A stretch of DNA of 64,000 nt from Pomacea canaliculata. Lineage: Eukaryota > Mollusca > Gastropoda > Architaenioglossa > Ampullariidae. The DNA lies in assembly GCF_003073045.1 (NCBI RefSeq), contig NC_037597.1, positions 5,018,717 to 5,082,716 on the forward strand, written 5' to 3'. Position numbers and translations under genes: made by a program. Shown here piece by piece: positions 43,174 through 54,399 of this stretch. Position 1 is the first letter of the stretch. The number at the start of each line of letters is the position of its first letter. The notes below the pieces were generated by a model. It was given only the letters and a program-made list of their open reading frames with translations, did no database searches and was not told the DNA's origin.

Positions 43174-46100
43174 TCAGTCACTTTCATCAGAACTGCTAGA
43201 ATCAGGTCCAAAGATAGCTCTTTCATCTTCTTTGCCTTTCTCATTCTCTGCATCACTCTCACTGTCACTGCCCTTCTCGCTGCCACTTGGACTTCGGCTT
43301 CTACTACCACTACGACTTCTGCTGCGGCTACTGGATTGGCTGCGGTTGCGAGACCCACTTCTGCTTCGACTGCGAGCACTGCTACTCGACTTGATACTTC
43401 CAGCTTCACTCCTGTTATCTTCATTGTCACTGCCTTTTTCACTTCCACTCTTGTTCTCTGCATCTGAGAAAAAATGAAAATTGTATGAAAAGAAATGTCA
43501 TAGATGAGATCTTAATGCAAATTCCTTGCAGACAAAGTAAAGTGAAAATTATAATGACTGACCAAATTTGTGGGTATAATCTTTAGCTGCTGTCTCCTTA
43601 ACTCATTTAAAAAATAAAAAAAACTACAACTCACCAGATCCTTCCTCAATTCTAATCTCTTCTTCCTCCTCTTCTTGAGGTGGCTCAAGCATGCTAAGGC
43701 GGACCTCCTGAAAGGGTAACACAAAGGGTGGTAAAGATTTTGCATAAGGCAGTGATGCCTTAATTTACTTCAACTAAGATTTGAATAAAGCACTCCTCCC
43801 AGAATGGCTGAAAACTCTTAACTTTAAGCTGAATGCCAAGCTATATAAAACTTCCATGTTATGTGATAACATTAGCAAGTAATGGCACCAAATACGAACC
43901 TGAGCAGACTCCTCCTTTTCATTCAAAGGACGATGCTTCACTACAAGCCATGATTTGGCCATGCGCTGGTGACCCAACTTGCGTCTTTTACTCAGACGCA
44001 CTCTAGAAAAAAGAATGTGACAGGAATATTAGTAACGCCTTCCCTATCATCACAAAATAAAATAGCATTCAATTAGATAAGTATTACAGTTAAGAATATA
44101 CCTAGACATCAGTCATTTCTCTCTCTTTGAGCTTATGTACAAATATTTATCTTCCCCTGCCCATAAAAAGAAATGATACCCTAGTCAAGTAAATTCTTTC
44201 CTAAAACTAAAGATACTTCCTTTTTAAAAGGAAAAAAAAGGTATTACTGACCTTGTTTCAAGCTCATTGTAGTACACCCCATCTTCACGGAAAACAAAAA
44301 AGTAGGTTTCTTCATAACCTTTAGTGAGTTTGTTTTTCACATTCCAGTTATACTCACGAGCCAGAAGGTACTCATAACTGGAAAACAAAAATATTAGACA
44401 AACCCGAAATAACTGACCTTATTACCGAAGAGTTATTTATGTTTAAAAAACTACCAAAAAGTATATCCAATGGAAAAGGGATAACATATCATTTTGGCAT
44501 ATTTGTGGACAAGGTGAGTTCCCTGAATATGACCTCTATTTGCATGGTGATGTTTATATAACGATCTAAAGCAGAGTATTCACCCAGAACTGGAGAAAAT
44601 ATCTTGGACTGAGCCTTTACCCAGATATTAAAAACAAATAGCAATCCACTAGAACTTTAACACAAACTGACTTTCTGTACCTAGTAAATTTGTAAGGAAT
44701 TTCTTATTAAAAATGTGTTTAAAAAAAAATTTCTTCTTTTAAAGAGCAACTCTGAAGCCAAAGATTCTATAAAGACACTTTGTTTAAAAGCCTTAAACTG
44801 GAATCAAATGCGATAAAAATGAATCTTACTCTTCCTCAGGAGCATAGTCCACATTGTCATCTGAGTCACGCTTACGCTTGTCCATGGTTTCCTCTGTTGG
44901 CAAGAAGTAGGCCACAAATTGTTCTCCGCTTTCATCTACAGCACCTCTGCAAATATGCACCTTATAAATCAACATTATATGTGAGTAGAAGTTCTTAGGT
45001 CATTCATTACCTCGTTGCAGCCTATCTCTTACTCAATCCTTATATGGTGAGACAATGTGAATTTTGTAACAGACAATAAATTATGGTACCTAGACTATTT
45101 CAATCCATAGCAGAGTGTAAAGTTAGAATAAAATAAACAGAGCTTACCCCAAACAGTTTTACTAAGAGTATCTGCGATTAAAAAAACAAACATTTTTTTC
45201 TCTATGAAAAAAAAAAAATACCTAATCATAGCTTGTGACATTTCCTCCATTTTCATAGGGATATCAGACATTTCTCTAGGAGCTGGATCAGAATCAAACA
45301 AAACCTGGGCAAATGGATATTTCCAGAGCTGCAACAGACATGAATCTCCTGTGCAAGAAATTTCAACAATGTTTAAATATTTGTACACAAATACTTCCCT
45401 TTGATGAGAAAGCTCATCAAATTTATAAAAATACAAAAGCATTATTCTGCCCAAACACTTCTGTCCTTGTGATCAGTTGCCCACATATTTAAACCTGCGC
45501 AGTTATTGAAAACAAGAAAAAAAAAAAAAAAAAAAAAAAAACCACCTGAAAACATAAGACTGCCTGATCAACTTTTTTTTATGCCAAACTAAATCTAAGT
45601 TATAAGTATATGATTTCGCCACAATTTACCCTGAAATCTGGAAACACAGGAAGTATCTCCACTGGAGTAACACCTGGCTTGCTGTAGTGCTTTGAGATCT
45701 GGAAAAAATTATAAGTAGGCATGGAAAGACACCATAAACTTCATTCCTAATTCCTCTCCTACATTAATAAAAAACAACAACAATGTATATACTGTTGTAC
45801 CTCTGCCAAAGACACGCTCAGCATGTGATACTCTTTATCAACAAGAGTAGCATTCAACTCACGGGCTGGCCATGGCTTTCTAAGTGCATTGTGCAACGTG
45901 TGCAGCCTATTAGTGAGTTAATATAAATTAACTTACATAAATGGGTCCAGACACACACTTTACAGTCTTAAGGTTCACCCAAGTGAATTTAAATGATTGT
46001 AGCTATTATCTTTAGTTTATTCCAAAAATAGTGGATAACTATCATCTTCAATAAACATGATTGAAACAAAATTAAATTAAACTTTCTCAGCTGTCCAAGA

Positions 46101-49100
46101 TAGAAGTCAAATCAGTGAATATTATGTTCCGTTTACACACCAATATGCCTAACATCACTGCATTTCATCCTATTCACTGTAGCCTTGACAATGCAATCAT
46201 ATCTATATTCTAATATGTCATGCTTACTCTTTCTGCTTATGCCAATGTTTAAAGGTCTTCATCATAAAAACAGATGAAATAATAACTTGCATTTAATAAT
46301 TAGGATTTCTGATTAACTAAACCCACTCTCTTACAGGAAAAAAAAATGCATACAGCAGTTTAAGATCCTCAAGAATATATCTTTGAATATATAGGCAAAA
46401 TTGAAAAAGCAAAACCCCATGAAATACACCTAAAAGCCACATATGTTTAAGTTATTTTTATTCAGAAAATCTCTACTCACTATTTTTATTCAGAAAAAGG
46501 GAGTAGGGATTTCACTTTTTTATGTGGAAAATGTTTTTTGTAAAAGAGTAAATGATAAACATAATAAACTAATTCCACATACAATAAAAGAGCGCTATCA
46601 GTATTCTTATTTCTAAAAAACATCCCACATAAAGAATGCAATGGAACAAAGCATACTGGCTGCTTGGCACGTTCAAATGTAGCCTGAATGGCAGCAATCT
46701 GGCTATCTCGATCCTTATAGAGATCCTCTTCTTTCATTTGCTGCTTTATTTTAAAACCAACCCTGCAAAGTGAAAAAAGCATTACCCACAAAAATTCGCC
46801 TTATAATTTTTTGTTTTGCGACTAGTAACTCACCAGTCATCTGAAAAGTGGTGACTTTAAATTAGTAGTGACTTTAATTAGTGATAAATATCTAATAATG
46901 GTAATAATTATTGGATTTGTAAAGCACATTTTCCCATATGTAAATGAGCTCAATGCAATGTACAAAAAAAAAACAAACAAACTACAAACCAACCTAGAAT
47001 CAAATATAATAAACACTTGTCTGCAAACAGGTGGAGGGAGGAGGGAGAAAAAAAAGGGGATGGACGAAGAATAGAGGAGAGGGTGAATCTGTACTATTAT
47101 TTATTTTTTGTTTAAGAGATGGGTTTTGAGGCCAGATTTGAAGGCCTCACATGTTAACATAGTGTGAAGGGAAAGGGGAAGAGAATTCCAAAACAGGAGG
47201 GCTTAAGAAGGAAAAAGAAGCATCTGCTGAACTTCTCAAGATGGAAAAACAGATTTGCATGGTAAGATGCAAGGTAGCTTAGATAGGTATGCTGCAACAA
47301 GAAATTAGTTTTACTTACTGAAGAGAGAAATCACTTTAAAAAAATGTAAGCCCTAAAATTTATGATTCTTCATAATAACAGTGTTAATGAAACAAACCCT
47401 AGACTCACTTGCTCTCACTTTTGTCTGACTTTTGCATAAAACGGTTATATTCTGTAGATATGTATTCTGTCTTTCTCAACCATGAAACATTCATGTTGTG
47501 ATGACGGGATCTAAAAACAACAAAATGTCAGCAAAGGTTTAATGTAAGTAAACAAGTGACTTGCTTATGTTTTAGACAGAAAATATAACAAATACTTCAT
47601 TAAAACATAAAATGTTCAAACATTTGGTAAATCAGTAAACTTGTCTTAATTTTGAAATTGGAAGTTTCCAGTTTGTGTAGCACATCAAAAACAATATTTT
47701 AATAAGTTTCAGAAACGAGCCACATATAAAATGTTGTTTTAAAATAGAAATTATCTTCAAAATAATATGCTATAAAAATTAAAAAGTACAATGTCTATAC
47801 TGTATACCTAATACAGGTTAATATAAATTTTAAAATACATTTTACAAAATGTCAGTATTACCTTTTAGAATCTTGAGGGGTGTTAATCTCTTCCTCCAAC
47901 AACTTTTCATCCTCTGGATCTGGATAAGCTGTAATAATTTAAAAAAAAACAACACACAATTTACATAGCATATGAACAGTAAGGGTTGAGAGATTCGTGA
48001 ATCTGAAGAGGATAAGGACTAGTCAACAGACTACAAGGTGAAAGAAAGGGTTGGAAGACAAACTAGCATTGTGTGGATTGCTGTTAGGAGTAATAAATAC
48101 TCATGTAAGAGATATTTTTAGTGAACAATTAAAGGATTCAAAAGTGGGTAGGTGGCAGATATGGAAGGGGAGAGGAATTCCAGTTTCGCTGCACAGTAAC
48201 TAAAATTCTATTTATCATAGACAGGAAAGGCTAGTTTGAAACTGAGCGGTAGTTGTTTAACACACTGACATCAAGCGTGGATTTCTTAAAAAGTGTCCTC
48301 ACTAAGACCTTTTTAAACAAAGATGGGAAAAAAACCTGTTGACAAACTAACATAAACAATATTTAATAATAATAATAAACACAAAATTTACATGATGCAT
48401 ACTTAAGCTTGTAAGAAGTGTGCTCAGCACGTGAGGCAAGAACGAGACAGCATACGAATGATGGAATGATAAACAACAGTACTGATGACTAATAACAGAC
48501 AAATATAGAAAATGCAGAGAGAAAGCAAGTAGGGACGTAGTCAATAGACCAAAAAAAAAAAAAAAGAAAGAAGTAATGGCAGGAAAAAAAGGTAGGGATT
48601 AAATTTCAATTAAATGTACAATGAACTGCAAAATATTAAATCTCTAGTCAACTAGTCTATTCTAAAATTACCTAAGAATTACTGTATATGAAGAAAGTAG
48701 AACTTTTGTCTGTTGCAATGAGTTTCTAATTTGCAAGTAGACAAAAAAAAATCATAATTCTTTTGCAAACACAAGCCTAAACATCTTGCCTGGGAAGCTT
48801 TTACTGGATAAAGCTCTTGTATAAATTTGTGGATCAAAAATATTTCAGAACATACATGCACAAACAATATAGGTTTATTTTTCAATAGTTACAAAAAGTA
48901 TTATTTTTAGGAAGAATTGCACAGGAGAATGTTCAAATATTATATGAACATCATAATTCTTGAAGAATTGTCATTTTGCAAAATAAATATACTTGAGGAC
49001 TATACTAAGACTTTAAAACGATGTGTCTAAAACAGTTATGTAATACTTATCTGCTGCATTATTCACTACACTGTACAACAAGTTATACTATCATGCTAGA

Positions 49101-50188
49101 ATGACTTTCAAAAAAGACTAAAAATGTTGATACTGGAAAGAGACAAATTGCAAACATGATATCTAGTATCAATTTGTCAAGAGTGCATGACAGGTAGGCA
49201 TAACAGGTATGTGATCTGCAATAATTATATTCTTCTGCTGCTATGACTGCAGCTCCACATTCTCCCATTTTAGATATGCATCAAACTGTGCATTAATGCA
49301 TGAATCTATACCATTATGCCCATAGCACACTTACCATTGGGATCAATTTTGTATGTCTCTGGATTGATAAGATCAATTGTGACATCCAAGTCATGTTCTG
49401 TAAGGAGATCATATTTGAATGTCCTTTCTAAAGATGTTGGTTTATACTGATAAAATCTGCAGAAAAGAAACACTGTAAAGTTATTTTCATTAAATGGTGA
49501 GATACTTAATTGAAAATTGCAGTTCTTGTACTTTGCTCAAAATATAGTTTTGTGCTTGCAAAATAACAGTGGATGGAAGTAAATTAATGGTAGTTTCTCT
49601 TGTCTAGCCTTTAAAATTGCTGCCCATCTCTCTACTTAGAATGCCGTTCACACACATGCTCTATCAATCTCTTTCTCCCTCCTTTGGCAACAGACTTCGT
49701 GTCTGCTGCTTGCCGTTCTACTTTTTTCGTTGATGTGTGTGTGTGAATTTGTTAATATTTCTTATAAGTTTACCAACCTGTTGGATTCAAAGGGGTAGGT
49801 GATAAACTTTGGGTCAAACGGGATGTCTGGTAATGTGTTGTTGTATTTCACTCTGCACACGAGGTCTGACCTGCATCAAATAATAATGCTGATGACTGCA
49901 CGTTGCAACGACACCTTAAAAAGTTCAGTAAATCACGAAATACTCCATTATTATCCTTCAAAAAGTGACTGGGTTTGTTTACGATGTACAAGAAACTACT
50001 ACACAATCGCACTTTTCGCCTCAGTCAGTGAAGATCTGTCTGAATACATATCGCTAGTCAGAGGAATACGACCATGAACATAAGATGATTATTAGGGCTA
50101 CATTTGATCCGGTTAGACACCTTTTCTCGCCAGGTCGTTGTCGTTTTTCTCTGTCATCTCTTCTGCCCGACTGAATTGTTGGAGGCAT
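43174..50188 (-). CDS. PAF1: RNA polymerase II-associated factor 1 (PAF1 complex subunit)
   Basis: PAF1 is a core subunit of the PAF complex that travels with elongating RNA polymerase II and promotes H2B ubiquitination and pause control. Thirteen exons were placed: 50188-50121, 49870-49778, 49456-49335, 47928-47862, 47510-47409, 46762-46657, 45698-45630, 45328-45222, 44946-44830, 44377-44252, 44002-43900, 43707-43635 and 43463-43174. All phases agree and the total is 480 aa. Diagnostic blocks are [102 protein letters not shown] and [15 protein letters not shown]. The acidic C terminus of the family is here an RS-rich tail (about residues 384-480) ending in an acidic Ser/Asp motif. It shares a divergent promoter with MED29. 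No frame break was seen. Confidence 0.96.
45801..45911 (-). other. Unexplained protein-like open segment in a PAF1 intron
   Basis: Between PAF1 exons 6 and 7, on the PAF1 strand, is a frame reading [20 protein letters not shown] and on to [13 protein letters not shown], then a GT. It looks more protein-like than its surroundings. It does not fit PAF1: the flanking exons join in phase 0 with no gap relative to the family, while this segment would need a two-base carry. It could be an alternative exon, a retrocopy fragment or chance. I do not recognise it. Confidence 0.25.
46868..47300. repeat. Interspersed repeat (AAGCGC-tail family) in a PAF1 intron
   Basis: Starts with ATTTGTAAAGCACATTTTCCC and GAGCTCAATGCAATGTAC, then a purine run, GAGATGGGTTTTGAGG, and GAGAATTCCA further on. 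The same blocks in degraded form appear at 48.1-48.5, 58.6, 60.9 and 63.8 kb. This points to a non-autonomous interspersed family living in introns. The class is not determined. Confidence 0.5.
48090..48545. repeat. Interspersed repeat copy in a PAF1 intron
   Basis: Contains GGGGAGAGGAATTCCAG and, further on, ACACAAAATTTACATGATGC, GCAAGAACGAGACAGCATAC and AATGATGGAATGAT. Parallel blocks occur near 63.78-63.9 kb (GCAAAATTTGTAAAGCGCA, AAGAACGAAACATAGACAGC). It ends in a poly-A-like run. Confidence 0.5.
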
Positions 50189-50478
50189 ATTAATTCAAAT
50201 GAGTTGTTTTCTTCATCGAACAAAAAAACTCGGCACTGTTTTCGTAACTCTCATCCAATTGAGTTGAGCCGGAAGTCGTGTAACTGGCGTAAGAACGTTA
50301 AAAAAAGAGAAAATGATTTATAGTAATCACTATCATAAATATAGATTAACTTTTACTATACGCCTCGCTTAAAAAAATAAAATATAAAAAATAAAGCTTA
50401 TAATGCTATATGTAGGACAGAAAAGGATCTTATTTATATATGTCTATATTAGTTTAGTGCACTAGTATCCATTGGAAA
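50189..50478. promoter_or_regulatory. Bidirectional promoter between PAF1 and MED29
   Basis: The start codons are 290 bp apart on opposite strands. The segment has a CCAAT box at 50255-50259 and an ETS/GABP-type CCGGAAGT at 50269-50276, a pairing common in divergent housekeeping promoters. The half next to MED29 is AT-rich. The MED29 start lies in GAAAATGGCTGC (50475-50486), close to a YY1 site. Confidence 0.65.
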
Positions 50479-52623
50479 ATGGCTGCGCCCATGCAATCGC
50501 AAGTACCGTCAGTTGCTCAGCAACAAACTGGCCAACAACCACCACAATCTGTGCAACAAAGTGATATAGACCCTATAACCAAGTTTAAGCTACTCCTTCC
50601 ACGCCTTAAGGATTCACTAATTGTGAGTAAAAATTAACCATTCTCAAAAATATGTTAAGCTAAATGTGCCTTTTCTTTCTTCATCTAGAAAGACTGGGGC
50701 TGTGTACTTGTGTTGTTGTATTACTATTTAATACAAGTTTTAGTTGTAAGAATACGTAAATGGTAATTATTAAAATCTTACAAATAAATCAGAGTGTGCC
50801 GCTGTTTGTGTTTAACTGTTGATCATATGCCTGCTGTTTGATCACCCACCAATTAAAGATGATTGACCAGTGAGCAGTTACACTCGGGAGGTGTGCTCAA
50901 ATACAAAAACGGCTGGTTACAAAATAAAGATAAGGTTGTGGGTAAAACAAATAAACCGCAGTCTTTTATCTAGACTATTCTTAAGACACAGGTTTATTAT
51001 TATTACCTAAGTGATCGGTCACTTCACCCCACAGCATAAGACAATTCATAAGCTTTATGTAGAGATTAGGAAAGTTACAAGAAATAGCAGTAGGTCTTAC
51101 ATGAGTGCATAAAACAAACAAAAATCCAAATGTAATTATGTGAAATTAGACATCCATAAAGGTAGCTTTACATTTACTTTATATACATTTCAGGCTTTAT
51201 GCAGAGTTGCTGGTCAGATGTTTAAAGTGAACGCAGCACAAGACAGTGGAGGGTAAGAATGTATTAGTTCAAATGTAAAATTTTTATGTAAAATACTTAT
51301 TTTTCATTTTTTGCTAGTACGAGTATCACAGTTCACATTAAATTTCAAGAATGTTTTTAGTTAGGTATTTTTTTTTTTGCCTTTTAAAATTCTTTTTAGC
51401 ATAAGATGAAGGAACCCTTAATGGCGCATAAATGGAAGGATGTGGTGCATTCATAAAATATGATTTTCAATTCATGGTAATAAAGACTTAACTTCAATAT
51501 AGCTGTATTGATACAATTGAGCTATAGCTATGAAAATGTTCGCATTCACAGGTGCAGACTGTATAAGAAGAATTAAAGCCTCTTTCTCTATATGCCTTCT
51601 CATGGTGAGAATGTGAGAGGGCTCCCTTCTCCTGGTATTTTTTTTTTTCTTTTCTTTTTTTCATCTGTCTCCTTCCATTTGTGTTTCTCTTTCTATCCTG
51701 CCCCTCTCTCTTGCACGGGCACGCGCACACACACACACAACAGAATCATTTACCTTCATAAAACTTAATTATTGTTGTCAATCAGCCAATCAGAGATCCA
51801 GCAGCATAGATCTGAGAGGTTTGAAAAGAGCTTGGAGGATTTTTGTGGCATCTGTGACCAGATTGAAGTAAACTTGGTATGTACTATCTCTATGATTTGT
51901 GATTTGCCACTCCTGTGACATGTATTTTTATATGTCCATGTGTGCATGTCTGTCCTTACCCAGAAAAATGTAGAATTTTTCAATTTGTACAAAATTGACA
52001 CTTAATTTCAGTGTACATAATTATATTTTGTACAAATCACTGTACTTAATAAAATAATATAAACTAAATAATTCATTATTTTTGACCAAGCATCCTTCAG
52101 CTTTGCAAAAATGTATCATTCACATTATTTTACCATGAAAGTGAACAAAACATTCTCACAGGTTAAGTCTGATAATATTATTTCAGTATCATGTTCTTCC
52201 AATATCACTTCTGCAATTTTTATAACTATTTCATAAAAAGTGCAATGTCAACATTATCAAATTGTTTCATTTAGTTTAGTCCTTGTTACTCTTAAGGAGC
52301 ATAGGGTCACAATTATCAAATTGATGGATGTGTAATTGTTTTGTATTTTCATGGTACAGAGACTGGCTTTGGAACTTTACCATCAGACAGAAGACAGCTT
52401 GAGAAACACACCACTGTCAATTGTGCTGCCAGTGCAAAAATCAGAATCTACCGCTAATCCACAAGAAGGACAATCATATGCTCAGTACCTAACTACTGTT
52501 CGTACACAGATCAACTTTGCAAAAGAGATTCATGATCTTTTACATGAGCAAGCCATGAAGCTATTAGAAAAACCACAGCTGCCACCTATGCCTTCACAGC
52601 AGCAGCAAACACAACAGGAATAA
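50479..52623 (+). CDS. MED29: Mediator complex subunit 29 (Intersex homologue)
   Basis: MED29 is a small tail-module subunit of Mediator, the bridge between activators and RNA polymerase II; the fly homologue is Intersex. Exons are 50479-50622, 51194-51252, 51786-51876 and 52360-52623, giving 185 aa with consistent phases. The N terminus is Gln/Pro-rich, as in the family. Conserved blocks are DPITKFKLLLPRLKDSL, VAGQMFKVNAAQ, RFEKSLEDFCGICDQIEVNL, LALELYHQTEDS and YAQYLTTVRTQINFAKEIHD. The tail ends in a Gln-rich run. Exon 3 uses the acceptor before CCAATCAGAG because only that choice keeps the family frame. No frame break was seen. Introns are short and AT-rich, and intron 3 carries a dispersed repeat. 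Confidence 0.95.
52269..52316 (+). repeat. Dispersed repeat fragment, copy 2
   Basis: TTTAGTTTAGT, CCTTGTTACTC and AAGGAGCATAGGG occur in the same order as at 16776-16832. It lies in MED29 intron 3, just before exon 4. Confidence 0.55.
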
Positions 52624-52827
52624 TTTGTGGTGCATGCATGCATGTGTGTGAGAGAGTTTTCAAATGGGTACATGTTAGTGTATATCTTAATAATGGTTCA
52701 TTGTCAGCAACAATTTTGAACATGCTTTTTCTTGTTTTATTTCGCTATCAAATAATCTGTGCTGTTACATCCTGACTGGCAGTTTTGTAAACCCAGCCAT
52801 AGACTTGCTCATGAGAGCATTCTTGTT

Positions 52828-52833
52828 AATAAA
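52828..52833 (+). terminator. MED29 polyadenylation signal
   Basis: AATAAA about 205 bp after the stop codon, followed by a GTTTGTTTATTTTTG G/T-rich element. Normal 3' end. Confidence 0.7.
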
Positions 52834-52859
52834 AGTGCTTGAAAAGTGTTAAAAGGTTT

Positions 52860-54240
52860 GTTTATTTTTGTCTGATGGGGTCCAATATGTCTTTATACAT
52901 TTGAAATTAAAAAAAAAAGGTTTAGCATTCTGATTCAGCACTTAGTATCTTTTGATTCCCGCTGTGTGGTAAAAAACCACACTATAGTAAGCATAGTAGG
53001 AGCAGTTGACATTTGCAGTGTTATCAGGATAGCTGAGAATTCACTGATTACCATGCCAAGTGGTACATGCTTTAATTAAAAAGACAAGTATATCTCCATA
53101 CTTCTGCAGAAACTTACCTCCTTCCCATTCCTAGTATCAGGACAAAAACCTATAGTTTCAGTCTGGCTATGGCTTCATATCATCTGTAGATCGTGATTAT
53201 TTTTAATTATTTGTTGAACAATTTCTACCATTTATATTTTTCATGTTCTTGATGAGCACTTCTGGCATTTCACATAGCTGAGAAGGGCACACGTAAAGAC
53301 AACCGATTCAGGGTGCATACAAATTTATCCCTACCTACAAATAGAGATGATAAATATGAAGAAATATTGAGGAAAGTGTGAAAGAAAGTATAACCAAATT
53401 CTTTAAATAGTTGAATAGAAATTTTTATGTATTAGATGTGAAAAGGTAGATATTTAATAGATATAAAGCAAACTGTTAAGAGTTTTTCATATACAATATA
53501 CTGAGTAAAGCATTAAATGATTTGTAGGATTTTTAAAAAAATAACAACTTACAACTATAAAGTCAGAAGAATATGCCCTTTTAAAAATCGTTTTCAAAAG
53601 TTTACTACCTCTGTATGTGTTAATAGAGAAAACAAGATTCATTGAAACTGTTGATCAATAAACTTACACAGATCTATACTGTTGTAGTAGTAACCTCAGC
53701 CTAGGCCTTTTTCATGGCCTGCTAAAGGTTCCCTCCTTTCATCTTTTCACTGTAATGTGCATGCCAGAGGACTTTCATGTATTAAATCATATTCATAAAA
53801 AAATGCGTATTTTGGAAACCTCTCTAGAAGATTCTTAAAGTTGTTGGTGTTTTGTGAAAGTTAAATATCAGTGAGAAGAATTTTCTTATGCATGGAAATT
53901 GTAAAAATCTTGGCATTTGTACACTTTAAACACATTGTCTCACCAGTGATGTAGCTGATGAATGTGTCTGTAAATCCTTGTGGCTAATTGCTCTTTTATT
54001 TATTATCATCGAGAAAAAAAAAATACATGAAAAATTCTGTGATAAATGTTTGATGAACATCATAAATATGATTGGGCGTTTTTGAGTCCATGATACTCCT
54101 TAAGATAAAGAACATTCTTTTAGGTCTAGCACATGTTTCACGCATAAGTAATAAAATGATACTTGCTATTGTGTTACATTTTAGTGTAATAGCTGTTAAA
54201 TATAAATTTAGCTACTAAATTTTACAAAATTAAAAACATT
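52860..54240. other. MED29-ADAM intergenic DNA
   Basis: AT-rich and CpG-poor; nothing recognised. CpG frequency rises again from about 54.24 kb, just before the ADAM gene, as at the other 5' ends in this window. Confidence 0.5.
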
Positions 54241-54399
54241 ATTTCCATGACAATCGTGCTGAAAATCCACTTATCCACCATGGGAGGTAACTGCGTTACC
54301 ATGTCATACCTCGAAGTAAGATCACACTTCCCTGGAAGAAGCAATATATGCCTAAAACGAACATAAATAACCAACCTGAAAGTGTTAAATGGTGGAACC

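Noticed and set aside
43101-43463. 120-codon minus-strand frame reading [14 protein letters not shown]...
   Set aside because: Wrong frame of the PAF1 last exon. The phase from the preceding exon gives the RS-rich reading.
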